Positions 17,245-25,471 of a stretch of DNA of 64,000 bases are shown piece by piece. Each line of letters opens with the position of its first letter. Positions within the stretch are counted from its first letter, which is position 1. The DNA is from an uncultured Collinsella sp. (GTDB lineage: Bacteria > Actinomycetota > Coriobacteriia > Coriobacteriales > Coriobacteriaceae): NCBI GenBank assembly GCA_900542155.1, contig UQMD01000011.1, forward strand, positions 4,726 to 68,725, in the 5' to 3' direction. Below the pieces are notes generated by a model. That model saw only the letters and a list, made by a program, of their open reading frames with translations. It did no database searches and was not told where the DNA came from. The translations under genes were made by a program, and so were the position numbers.

Positions 17245-18789
17245 GTGGCCGGAATCGGTTTTGAGCTCAAACGCCTGTTTAGGCGCAAAGGTCTGTTTGC
17301 CACGATGCGCGCCTATGGCTACGCCGGCATTGTGTGCACGGGCCCCATGCTGCTGGGCGTGCTGCTCCAGGTGGGTATCTTGGTGCTGTGCGGTCTGTGG
17401 GGCGTGGGTCGCGCCAACCAGGACTTGCTGGTGTGCATGGTGACCTATACACTGCTGGCCTCGCTCACGCTCACGAGTTTTTTCTCCATGCCGGTCACGC
17501 GCTTTTTGGCCGACATGCTGTTTGCCGAGCGCGAAGAAGAGGTCTTGCCCTCGTTTTGGGGTTCCAACGCCATCATGCTCGTTGCGGGCACGGTGCTCTA
17601 CGGCGTCTTTTTGCTGTTCTCGGGCGCCACGCTGCTGCAGGGGCTGCTGTGCCTGTGGCTGTTCAACATTATGATCGTCAACTGGAACGGCATGAGCTAT
17701 CTCACGGCCATCAAGGATTACCGCGGCATTCTGTGCAGCTTTGCTGCGGCCATTGGCGTGGCGTGCCTGTGCGCCCTGGCCGCGCTGGCGCTGGGGCTGC
17801 CGCCGGTCGAGGGCCTGCTGGCCTCGATCGCCCTGGGCTATGGTGTGATGCTCGCCTGGGACGTGGTGCTGCTGTACCGGTATTTTCCTCAGAGCGATCG
17901 CAGCCCCTGGCTCTTTTTGCGCTGGCTCGATCAGTTTATGCCGCTAGCGCTCACGGGTCTGTTTACCAACCTGGGGCTCTTTGCGCACCTGGTGATTATT
18001 TGGGCAGGGCCCATTGGCGTGCAGGTCAAAGGCCTGTTTTACGGCGCGCCCTATCATGATGTGCCGGCGTTGCTTGCGTTTTTGACTATTCTGGTTACGA
18101 CCGTCAACTTTGTGGTGTCGGTCGAGGTCAACTTCTATCCACGCTACCGCGACTACTACAGCCTGTTTAACGACGGCGGCGTGGTAGGCGACGTCGTGGT
18201 GGCCGAGGAGGAAATGCTCGCCACGCTCAACAGGGAGCTGCGGTTTTGCGCGCTCAAGCAGCTGTTTGTGACGGCAGCAGTCATCTCGCTCGAGACCACG
18301 GTGCTCTCGGCCCTGCCACTGGGCTTCAACAACCTGATGCACGGGTATTTTCGCACGTTATGTGTGGGCTATGGCCTGTATGCCGTGGGCAATACAATCC
18401 TGCTGATCTTGCTGTACTTTACCGACTACAAGGGCGCCGTGCTTGCCTCCGGGCTGTTCGCGGGTGTGGCGGGGCTGGCGACCATCGTCTCGCTGTTCTT
18501 TCCGCAGCAGTTTTATGGCTTTGGCTTTTTGCTCGGCGCGGCGGTGTTTTTTATCGTGGCGCTGCTGCGGCTCGATACCTATACTGCCAACTTGCCGTAT
18601 CGTATCCTGAGTCAACAGCCCATTGTGGCGACCGACAAGACGGGTCGCTTTACGGAGTTGGGCCGCTTGCTCGACCGTGCCGAACAGCGCTACGAGGAGC
18701 TGCGTTTAGAGGGCGAGCCGCATGGTGCGTTTGAGCGCATGGTGGTTCGCGTGTATCGCAATCGTTGGGGAGGTCCTGATGACCGATAG
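17245..18789 (+). CDS. pelG: PelG-like polysaccharide exporter
   Basis: Twelve-helix membrane protein of the MOP flippase superfamily that exports Pel with PelD and PelE. The 514 residues open with AGIGFELKRLFRRKGLFATM, the conserved cytosolic start of PelG, then alternate hydrophobic helices up to about residue 445 (GLATIVSLFF, FLLGAAVFFIVALL) and end in a charged tail. Length and hydropathy match the family (about 455-510). The start is GTG, within AGGGGGAG...GTG context. With no PelB or PelC in the operon, export through an outer membrane is not provided, fitting a monoderm host. Confidence 0.88.
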   Translation: MAGIGFELKRLFRRKGLFATMRAYGYAGIVCTGPMLLGVLLQVGILVLCGLWGVGRANQDLLVCMVTYTLLASLTLTSFFSMPVTRFLADMLFAEREEEVLPSFWGSNAIMLVAGTVLYGVFLLFSGATLLQGLLCLWLFNIMIVNWNGMSYLTAIKDYRGILCSFAAAIGVACLCALAALALGLPPVEGLLASIALGYGVMLAWDVVLLYRYFPQSDRSPWLFLRWLDQFMPLALTGLFTNLGLFAHLVIIWAGPIGVQVKGLFYGAPYHDVPALLAFLTILVTTVNFVVSVEVNFYPRYRDYYSLFNDGGVVGDVVVAEEEMLATLNRELRFCALKQLFVTAAVISLETTVLSALPLGFNNLMHGYFRTLCVGYGLYAVGNTILLILLYFTDYKGAVLASGLFAGVAGLATIVSLFFPQQFYGFGFLLGAAVFFIVALLRLDTYTANLPYRILSQQPIVATDKTGRFTELGRLLDRAEQRYEELRLEGEPHGAFERMVVRVYRNRWGGPDDR

Positions 18790-20548
18790 GATGATGTCTC
18801 GCCGTCGCCTGTTTGAGGCGGCTGCCGGTGCGCTGCTGCTTTCGGGCTGCTCGTCTCAGGACGAATCCTCGACAAAAAAGACCAAGAAGCAGGGCAAGAT
18901 TAAAAAGGCCGATGCGTCTAGCGGGACCAAGCACCTTCGCGATAAGGATGAGCTGTACGAGGTCTACGACGATTCGGGCATTGTGACCATGTACTTGACG
19001 GTCTCGCGCGGCAACAGCTCTGAGAATACCGATCATAGCTGGGCCGAGATCAATACGTACTCGGTCTACGACTATGCCGACATGGGCGTGACGCGCTATC
19101 AGGTTATGGGCCTGCTGCAGGCGGGTGACGAGGACGGTCCCGTTGCTGGTGAAGTGGGCTATGGCGAGGAAGCGCCCAATGCTACCGTGCAGGTGCGCGG
19201 CCAGACGTCGAGCATGAACTCGCAAAAGAATTACAAGGTAGAGCTCAAAAAGGGCAAGGGTACCTGGCGCCAGCAGCGCGCGATTGCGCTTAATAAGCAC
19301 ATGGGCGAGGGTATGCGTTTTCGTAACAAGATGGCTTATGACCTCATCCGTGGGATTCCCCAGATGATGGGCTTGCGCACGCAGTTTGTGCATCTGTGGG
19401 TGTGCGACCAGACCGAAAAGTCCAACGATACCTTTGAGGACTACGGTCTGTTTACGCAGGTGGAGCAGCTCAACAAGACGGCGCTCAAAGCCCACGGTCT
19501 GGATAAGAGCGGGCATCTGTACAAGGTGAACAACTTCGATTTCCATCGTTACGAGGACACCATCAAGCTGGCGGATGACCCCGACTATAACCAGACGGCG
19601 TTTGAGGGCATGCTCGAGATTAAGGGCGACTCGGACCATACCAAGTTAATCGAGATGCTCGATGCGCTCAACGACGATACGCAAAAGATCGACGATGTGC
19701 TCGACACTTACTTCGATACCGAGAATCTGGTCTATTGGCTGGCGTTTCAGATTCTGACAGGCAACTGCGATACGCAGAACCGTAACTGTTATCTGTACAG
19801 CCCGCTCAACTCAAATACCTGGTACTTTTTGGATTGGGATAACGACGGCATGCTGCGCAAGCTTGAGCTGAGCCTGAAGGGATTCTCGGATTATTCGAGC
19901 TGGGAGCGCGGCGTGAGCAACTACTGGGGCAACGTGCTGTTTAATCGCGCGTTGCGCAGCAAGTCGTTCCGCAGCGAACTCGATATCGCCGTGAAGGATC
20001 TGCGCTCGTACATGACCAAAGAGCGTCTGAGCAAGATGATCAAACATTATCGCGAGGTTACCGAACCCTTGGTTTTTGCCTCGCCCGATATCGACAATTT
20101 GCCTGTCACCAAGGACCAATACGAGCAGATCGCCGCGGCGATTCCCTCCGAGATCGAGGAGAACTATAAGAGCTTTCGCGAGAGCTATAAAAAGCCCATG
20201 CCGTTCTACATTGGCGTGCCGCAGATCGATAACGGTAAGCTGCGCGTGAATTGGGACGCGTCGTACGACTTTAAGGCGCGCGACATTCGCTATACCGTGG
20301 AGCTGGCGCGTGATTACGCTATTACCGACGTGATCTTTAAAGCCGAGGACGTGCTGCTGCCCGAGGTGACCTGCGATGCGCCCGATGCCGGCCAGTATTT
20401 TGTGCGCGTGCGTGCTGCCAACTCCGACGGCTATACGCAAGATGCGTTTGACTACTATGTGACCGACGATGGCAAACAGTACGGCATGAAGTGTTTTTAC
20501 GTGCAAGACGGCGGTAAGGTCGTGGAGGACACGTATGAGGAGGGCTAG
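18779..20548 (+). CDS. CotH-kinase family lipoprotein
   Basis: CotH proteins are atypical kinases; this one should act outside the membrane. The 589-residue product starts TDRMMSRRRLFEAAAGALLL and continues to SGC, a twin-arginine-like lipoprotein signal with lipobox Cys near 22. The kinase-like body shows VRGQTSS, KNYKVEL, FRNKMAYDLIRG, DYGLFTQVEQLNK, a N-C-D-T-Q-N-R-N catalytic-loop-like stretch and YFLDWDNDGML as the metal-binding Asp site. The last 95 residues resemble a fibronectin-type-III fold (LRVNWDASYDFKARDIRYTV). ATG 18779 follows GGGGAGG; it overlaps pelG by 11 bases and the VTC gene by 14. Its substrate (protein or the Pel glycan) is unknown. Confidence 0.8.
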   Translation: MTDRMMSRRRLFEAAAGALLLSGCSSQDESSTKKTKKQGKIKKADASSGTKHLRDKDELYEVYDDSGIVTMYLTVSRGNSSENTDHSWAEINTYSVYDYADMGVTRYQVMGLLQAGDEDGPVAGEVGYGEEAPNATVQVRGQTSSMNSQKNYKVELKKGKGTWRQQRAIALNKHMGEGMRFRNKMAYDLIRGIPQMMGLRTQFVHLWVCDQTEKSNDTFEDYGLFTQVEQLNKTALKAHGLDKSGHLYKVNNFDFHRYEDTIKLADDPDYNQTAFEGMLEIKGDSDHTKLIEMLDALNDDTQKIDDVLDTYFDTENLVYWLAFQILTGNCDTQNRNCYLYSPLNSNTWYFLDWDNDGMLRKLELSLKGFSDYSSWERGVSNYWGNVLFNRALRSKSFRSELDIAVKDLRSYMTKERLSKMIKHYREVTEPLVFASPDIDNLPVTKDQYEQIAAAIPSEIEENYKSFRESYKKPMPFYIGVPQIDNGKLRVNWDASYDFKARDIRYTVELARDYAITDVIFKAEDVLLPEVTCDAPDAGQYFVRVRAANSDGYTQDAFDYYVTDDGKQYGMKCFYVQDGGKVVEDTYEEG

Positions 20549-21326
20549 CGCGCTGCTTGAGCGTCTGTCGGCACCTCCTACGCGTACCACGCAGGAGCGT
20601 TACCGCCACGAGCTCAAGTACCTCATCAACGAAGGCGAGCATGCTGCGCTTGCCTGCCGTATGGCGCCGGTGTTTAAGCTGGACAAGCATGCGCAGGCGG
20701 GCGGTTACACCATTCGCAGCCTGTACTTTGACGACTACTGCAACTCGGCCTACGAGGAAAAAGACGCCGGTATTCTCATGCGCAAAAAATATCGCGTGCG
20801 CATCTATAACGGCGGCGACAAGGTGATTAAGCTCGAGCGCAAAAAGAAGTACGGTAGCTGGATCTACAAGGAGGACGCGCCGCTCACGCGCGGCGAGTTT
20901 GAGCAGATTCTGGCCGGAGACTACGACTTTTTGCTGAGGAGCCCCTATCCGCTCTGCCGCGAGTTCTACATCGAGTGCATCTGCAACGTGATGCGCCCGA
21001 GGACTATCGTGGACTACGAGCGCGAGCCGTGGGTGATGGATGAGGGCACCGTGCGTATTACGTTTGACATGAACGTGCGTGCCGCGGTGGGAAGCTTCGA
21101 TATCTTTGACGCGACGCTGCCCGCGCTGCCGGTCCTGGAGCCCGGCAAGCTGGTGATGGAGGTCAAGTTTACGGAGTTTTGCCCGCAGCTGGTGCGCGAT
21201 ATGGTGCCACCGGGCGCGGCCGAGCTTACGGCGGTCTCCAAGTACTGCCTGTGTTACGAAAAGACCGCCTACCTGCGCGGTTTTAACTACTGGGAATCGG
21301 ATTTTGAGAACCGAGGGGATATTTAG
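20535..21326 (+). CDS. VTC-domain (polyphosphate polymerase-like) protein
   Basis: VTC domains form a triphosphate-tunnel fold; in yeast vacuoles VTC makes polyphosphate from ATP. The 263 residues include RYRHELKYLI, YTIRSLYFDDY, KYRVRIYNGG, VIKLERKKKY and LVMEVKF, the basic and acidic tunnel residues, and end with a Tyr/Trp-rich helix. No membrane segment. It overlaps the CotH gene and is followed three bases later by the DUF4956 gene, a trio that recurs in polysaccharide loci. Whether it polymerises phosphate or only binds a nucleotide cannot be read here. Confidence 0.82.
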   Translation: MRRASALLERLSAPPTRTTQERYRHELKYLINEGEHAALACRMAPVFKLDKHAQAGGYTIRSLYFDDYCNSAYEEKDAGILMRKKYRVRIYNGGDKVIKLERKKKYGSWIYKEDAPLTRGEFEQILAGDYDFLLRSPYPLCREFYIECICNVMRPRTIVDYEREPWVMDEGTVRITFDMNVRAAVGSFDIFDATLPALPVLEPGKLVMEVKFTEFCPQLVRDMVPPGAAELTAVSKYCLCYEKTAYLRGFNYWESDFENRGDI

Positions 21327-21329
21327 ACC

Positions 21330-21995
21330 ATGAGCACCAGGGACTTTTTTAAGAACTCCGTCTTGGAGGCGTTTGGCCAGGTCGACCCTGCCAAGATCGG
21401 TCTGTCGCTGCTCGTGGCGCTCGCCATGGGCATCCTGATCTATTGCGTGTACAAGCGCTTTTTTACCGGCGTGGTGTATTCGCGCAGCTTTGCCGTGACG
21501 CTCGTGGGCATGTGCGTGCTCACCTGCATGGTCACGCTCGCGATCTCGACGAACGTGGTCATCTCGCTCGGTATGGTCGGTGCTCTGTCTATCGTTCGTT
21601 ATCGTACGGCGGTCAAGGACCCGCTCGACCTGCTGTATCTGTTTTGGGCCATTACCACCGGCATTACGGCGGGTGCCGGCATGTATGCGCTCGTAGGGCT
21701 CACGGCCGTGGTCATCGTCGTGATGATCGCAGGTTTCGCGAGCCATCAGGACAAGGCGCGCGTGTACATGATGGTCATCCACTACACGGGCCAGACTACC
21801 GGCGATGATATCGTGCGCGCGTTTGGGCGCACCAAGTTTTCCGTCAAGTCCAAGACCATGCGCGGCGACAAGGTCGAGATGGCCGTCGAGGTGTTCTCGG
21901 ACGGTGTGGATATGCCCTATGCCGATGCGATTCGCGCGCTCGACGGCGTTGAGGACCTGACGCTCATCCAATACAACGGCGAATACCACGGCTAA
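21330..21995 (+). CDS. DUF4956 membrane protein
   Basis: A 221-residue protein with four membrane segments (about 31-48, 50-75, 77-90, 104-135) and a cytosolic C-terminal alpha/beta domain (VYMMVIHYTGQTTGDDIVRAF...VEDLTLIQYNG), as in the DUF4956 family and MgtC-like N-terminal folds. The strongly conserved SLGMVGALSIVRYRTAVKDP loop sits between helices. It is the last gene of the Pel operon; the VTC domain encoded just before probably docks on it, giving a membrane-linked tunnel enzyme. A repeat hairpin begins 7 bases after the stop. Confidence 0.82.
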   Translation: MSTRDFFKNSVLEAFGQVDPAKIGLSLLVALAMGILIYCVYKRFFTGVVYSRSFAVTLVGMCVLTCMVTLAISTNVVISLGMVGALSIVRYRTAVKDPLDLLYLFWAITTGITAGAGMYALVGLTAVVIVVMIAGFASHQDKARVYMMVIHYTGQTTGDDIVRAFGRTKFSVKSKTMRGDKVEMAVEVFSDGVDMPYADAIRALDGVEDLTLIQYNGEYHG

Positions 21996-22001
21996 CTATG
22001 T

Positions 22002-22147
22002 TCCGGCGTTTTAACAAACGCCGGACCGCTTGACGCTGCGCGGGCATCTGCCGGGCGATCTGCCGCTCAAACCGTCGCTCGCGTACATAAAGTACGCGTC
22101 GCTCCTCTTTCGCGGCACCTCGCCACGGCAGCTGCCCGCTCGCTGGC
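22002..22147. repeat. Long palindromic intergenic repeat, copy A (after the Pel operon)
   Basis: First a 10-base perfect hairpin (22002-22011/22016-22025, core GGCGTTT-loop-AAACGCC), then GACGCTGCGCGG (22032-22043), then a long imperfect stem: 22042-22053 pairs with 22126-22137 (11 of 12), GCCGC/GCGGC pair further in, and CGCGTAC/GTACGCG (22080-22086/22092-22098) close the tip. TGCCCGCTCGCTGGC (22133-22147) ends the unit. The same hairpin core and both flanks recur after rpoD (39986-40134), and the inner 45 bases recur after guaB. Confidence 0.8.
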
Positions 22148-22199
22148 GTACGATCTTTATGGATGGTTTATTCGGTTCGGTTTTTGGGGACGGTGTCGC

Positions 22200-23204
22200 G
22201 TGGACGTGCAACAGCTAGAAGAAATCTGGGCTGCAAGGGCCGGCGCGCGTGAGGTGCGTTTTGTTGCGGCCTCGCATGTGCCGGCGGCGCTGTCGATGCT
22301 GGGGATTCTGCAGCCCGGCGATCGCCTGGTGGCCTTTGCGGATGACTTTGCCGATGCGTTTGCCTGCGGCTTTGATGGCTGCGATGTTGCGCTGGTGGGG
22401 GAGCCCGCGGCTGCGGCGTTTGCTGGCGCGTCCGAGGGCTTTGATGCTTCGTTTGATGTCGAGGGGCCGCACCTGTGGTGGTTCGTCAACTCCATCGGCG
22501 GGTTTGGTCTGCGTGTAGCCGATCTGCGCGCCCTGGGACGCGCGGCTCGTGAGGCCCGCGCGCTGCTGGTTGTGGACAACACCGTGGCGTCGGCATTTGG
22601 CTGCGATCCACTGCGGCTGGGCGCTGCGCTGTCGCTCGAGGCGCTCGACCGCGTGTGCTCCGGTAAGGCTCCGCGCAAGCTCGTTGCCGCTTCGGTGGCG
22701 CGCTCACAGCTCAAGCGCCATCGTGTGGATGCTGCTGCCGAGTGCGCGCACGCGTTGCTCGAAGGGTGTGGATTGGCCGCGCTCGACTTGTCCTCCGTTG
22801 AGTCCGAGGTTCTAGAGCACGGGCTCGAAACGCTCGACACCCGCATGCAGGCGCACTTCGACCGCGCCCGTGCGCTGGCCGAGTATTTGGCCGCCAACGA
22901 AATGGTGCGCAACGTGCGCTATCCCGGGCTGACCTCGCATTCCGACCATGCCATCGCGACCGGCATCCTGGAGCATGGTTTTGGCCCGGCAGTAGAGTTT
23001 GACCTGATGGACTACACCGCGGGCGAATTCTTCAGCATGCTGCCGGACGAATTCCGCGCATCACCCGCCGGCGGCGCAACAACGCGCCTTTCGGCTCCAC
23101 GTGGCAAGCAAGGGAGCACTATCCGCTTCTTCGCCGGCACTGATGATCCCCTGGTAGTGGCTGCCACCCTAGACACCGCCCTCCGCAAGTTAGCTACTCT
23201 TTGA
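22200..23204 (+). CDS. PLP-fold protein related to cystathionine-synthase-type enzymes, lysine missing
   Basis: The 334 residues follow the Cys/Met-metabolism PLP enzyme fold: LLVVDNT (Asp 126 would hold the cofactor nitrogen), PLRLGAA, and a C-terminal part with HSDHAIATGILEHGFGPAVEF and STIRFFAGTDDP. In active members LGADxxxHSxTKY carries the Schiff-base lysine; here the aligned stretch is LGAALSLEALDRV, with Arg 151 where Lys is expected. The N-terminal region is also short. Family enzymes cleave or form C-S bonds in methionine and cysteine metabolism; this copy may be inactive, non-PLP or regulatory. The start is GTG with GGGGA about 9 bases ahead; its 3' end overlaps the convergent regulator by 11 bases. 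Confidence 0.7.
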   Translation: MDVQQLEEIWAARAGAREVRFVAASHVPAALSMLGILQPGDRLVAFADDFADAFACGFDGCDVALVGEPAAAAFAGASEGFDASFDVEGPHLWWFVNSIGGFGLRVADLRALGRAAREARALLVVDNTVASAFGCDPLRLGAALSLEALDRVCSGKAPRKLVAASVARSQLKRHRVDAAAECAHALLEGCGLAALDLSSVESEVLEHGLETLDTRMQAHFDRARALAEYLAANEMVRNVRYPGLTSHSDHAIATGILEHGFGPAVEFDLMDYTAGEFFSMLPDEFRASPAGGATTRLSAPRGKQGSTIRFFAGTDDPLVVAATLDTALRKLATL

Positions 23205-23538
23205 TGCTGGCGATGAGGTCGTTTGCTTTGGTGGCGATGACGTTGTTGATGTCGGCCTGCAACTCCTCGTAGACCGCTATGGCGCGCTCGCCGGCAGGCG
23301 TGAGCGTGGATCCGCGGGCGCCGTCGCGCTCGATGAGCTTGCAGTCCAGCTGTCCTTCGGCCTCGTTTACAATACGCCACGCTTTGGAATAGGCCATGCC
23401 CATGCTCTTGGCGGCGCGGTTCAGCGAGTGCTCGCGGGCAATACCCTGCAGCAACAAGACGCAGCCGTGACCAAACACGCCCGGCAGATCTTTGTCGCAC
23501 GCTTGAATGACCAACTTTGCCGTCGTCTTGTACTCCAT
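23194..23538 (-). CDS. ModE-like winged-helix regulator
   Basis: A 114-residue DNA-binding protein matching the N-terminal domain of molybdate regulator ModE: VFGHGCVLLLQGIAREHSLNRAAKSMGMAYSKAWRIVNEAE is the LysR-like helix-turn-helix, followed by the GGxxxGxxTLTPxG-like wing (DGARGSTLTPAGERAIAVYEEL). The molybdate-binding C-terminal domains are absent, as in many short ModE-like proteins, so the ligand, if any, is unknown. It is transcribed against the PLP-like gene and away from guaB. No molybdate genes are nearby. Confidence 0.82.
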   Translation of the reverse strand: MEYKTTAKLVIQACDKDLPGVFGHGCVLLLQGIAREHSLNRAAKSMGMAYSKAWRIVNEAEGQLDCKLIERDGARGSTLTPAGERAIAVYEELQADINNVIATKANDLIASIKE

Positions 23539-23731
23539 GTGCCTTACGTCTCCCCGCTAAAGCGTTTGCTGGGCAAACGCAAAGCCTGCGTCAAACCCTC
23601 GTGTGCTCTTCTTAAATCATGCATTGTAGCAGTCAAAGTGCGTTAAGATACTTCCCCAGTATTGGGCGCCCAAGGTTGGGCTGGGTCCTACGAGGCCTGC
23701 AGCCGACCGGTCGCATGGAAAAAGGAGAAAC

Positions 23732-25243
23732 ATGGCTACGTTCTTTCCCGGTGAGTCCCACACGTTTTCGGAGTATCTGCTGGTCCCTGGTTACTCGTCC
23801 TCGCAGTGCATCCCCAACAACGTCTCTCTTAAGACGCCGCTGACCCGCTTTAAGCGCGGTGAGAAGCCGGCAATCACCCTGAACATCCCCATGGTTTCCG
23901 CCATCATGCAGTCCGTCTCGGGCGTCGACATGGGTGTCGCGCTCGCTACCGAGGGTGGCCTGTCCTTCATTTACGGTTCCCAGAGCGCCGAGTCCGAGGC
24001 TGCTATGGTCAAGGCCGTTAAGGATCACAAGGCCGGTTTTGTGCAGTCCGATTCCACGCTGACCCCCGACATGACCATGGAGCAGGTTATCGCCCTCAAG
24101 GAGAAGACCGGTCACTCCACCATGCCGGTTACCGACGATGGCACCCCCAAGGGCAAGCTCGTGGGTATCGTCACCAGCCGTGACTATCGCCCCAGCCGCG
24201 ATGATCACCAGAAGAAGGTCTCCGAGTTCATGACCCCGCGTGAGCAGCTCATCGTGGGCGACAAGAACATCAGCCTCAAGGTTGCCAACGACGTGATCTG
24301 GGACAACAAGCTCAACGCCCTGCCGATCGTCGACGACAACGATCACCTCATGGGCATCGTCTTCCGCAAGGACTACGACAGCCATAAGACCAACCCCAAC
24401 GAGCTGCTCGACGGCGATAAGCGCTACATGGTCGGCGCCGGTATCAACACCCGCGACTATGCCGAGCGCGTGCCGCTGCTCATCGAGGCCGGCGCCGATG
24501 TCCTGTGCATCGACTCTTCCGAGGGCTTCAGCGAGTGGCAGAAGCGCACCATCGAGTGGATCCGCGCCAACTACGGCGAGGATGTCAAGGTCGGTGCCGG
24601 TAACGTCGTCGACGCCGAGGGCTTCCGCTTTTTGGCAGACTGCGGTGCCGACTTCATCAAGGTCGGTATCGGCGGCGGTTCCATCTGCATCACCCGTGAG
24701 ACCAAGGGTATCGGCCGTGGTCAGGCCACCGCGCTGATCGATGTCTGCCGCGCTCGCGACGAGTACTACGAGGAGACTGGCGTCTACGTGCCCGTGTGCT
24801 CCGACGGCGGTATCGTCTACGACTACCACATGACGCTTGCTCTTGCCATGGGTGCCGACTTTATGATGCTGGGCCGCTACTTCGCCCGCTTCGACGAGAG
24901 CCCGACCGAGCGCGTTAACGTTAATGGCCAGTACATGAAGGAGTACTGGGGCGAGGGTTCCGCGCGCGCCCGCAACTGGCAGCGCTACGACCTGGGCGGT
25001 GCCGCGAAGCTCAGCTTCGTCGAGGGTGTCGACTCCTACGTCCCGTACGCCGGCTCCCTCAAGGACGGCGTGGGCGGCACGCTTTACAAGGTTAAGTCCA
25101 CGATGTGCAACTGCGGCGCCCTCTCGATCCCCGAGCTCCAGGAAAAGGCACGCCTGACGCTGGTCAGCTCCACCTCCATCGTCGAAGGCGGCGCCCACGA
25201 TGTTGTAGTGAAAGACTCCCAGCAGAGTGTCGCCTACCGCTAA
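23732..25243 (+). CDS. guaB: IMP dehydrogenase
   Basis: Oxidises IMP to XMP with NAD, the committing step of GMP synthesis. The 503-residue protein has an N-terminal barrel start (IPMVSAIMQSV), two CBS domains roughly between 100 and 215 (MTMEQVIALKEKTGHSTMPVTDDG, SEFMTPREQLIVGDKN), then the barrel again with GIGGGSICITRE, where Cys 319 is the catalytic nucleophile, and MMLGRYFARFDESP with the flap downstream. GIGGGSI replaces the commoner GIGPGSI, as in some long GuaB forms. AAAGGAG sits 6 bases before the ATG. The gene stands alone; long palindromes follow it. Confidence 0.93.
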   Translation: MATFFPGESHTFSEYLLVPGYSSSQCIPNNVSLKTPLTRFKRGEKPAITLNIPMVSAIMQSVSGVDMGVALATEGGLSFIYGSQSAESEAAMVKAVKDHKAGFVQSDSTLTPDMTMEQVIALKEKTGHSTMPVTDDGTPKGKLVGIVTSRDYRPSRDDHQKKVSEFMTPREQLIVGDKNISLKVANDVIWDNKLNALPIVDDNDHLMGIVFRKDYDSHKTNPNELLDGDKRYMVGAGINTRDYAERVPLLIEAGADVLCIDSSEGFSEWQKRTIEWIRANYGEDVKVGAGNVVDAEGFRFLADCGADFIKVGIGGGSICITRETKGIGRGQATALIDVCRARDEYYEETGVYVPVCSDGGIVYDYHMTLALAMGADFMMLGRYFARFDESPTERVNVNGQYMKEYWGEGSARARNWQRYDLGGAAKLSFVEGVDSYVPYAGSLKDGVGGTLYKVKSTMCNCGALSIPELQEKARLTLVSSTSIVEGGAHDVVVKDSQQSVAYR

Positions 25244-25248
25244 GCGGC

Positions 25249-25342
25249 TTTCCCAAGCACCGCACCTTGCCGTTCAAACCGTCGCTCGCGTACCAAAGTA
25301 CGCTTCGCTCCTCTTTCACGGCAATCTGCGGCACTTGGAAAA
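25249..25342. repeat. Long palindromic intergenic repeat, copy B (after guaB)
   Basis: An imperfect hairpin of 94 bases: TTT/AAA and CCAAG/CTTGG (25253-25257/25334-25338), CCGCA/TGCGG (25260-25264/25327-25331), TTGCCG/CGGCAA (25267-25272/25319-25324), with GCGTAC/GTACGC (25288-25293/25298-25303) at the tip. The inner 44 bases (25274-25317) match copy A at 42 of 45 aligned positions, while the outer arms differ from copy A but are complementary to each other. Confidence 0.8.
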
Positions 25343-25402
25343 CCCGACCATGCTTGGGCGGGTAACAAATAGCGGTTGATTCACAACCACGTTATTAAGA
25401 TA

Positions 25403-25437
25403 AAGCGAGATGCCTGCAAGTCGCAGGCATCTCGCTT
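25403..25437 (+). terminator. Perfect 15-bp hairpin, probable terminator
   Basis: AAGCGAGATGCCTGC is mirrored exactly by GCAGGCATCTCGCTT around a 5-base loop; GTCGTATTTGCTATT follows. The T content is modest, but a stem this perfect between guaB and leuS most likely stops transcription. Confidence 0.6.
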
Positions 25438-25471
25438 GTCGTATTTGCTATTATCAACCAAGTTAACCTTA

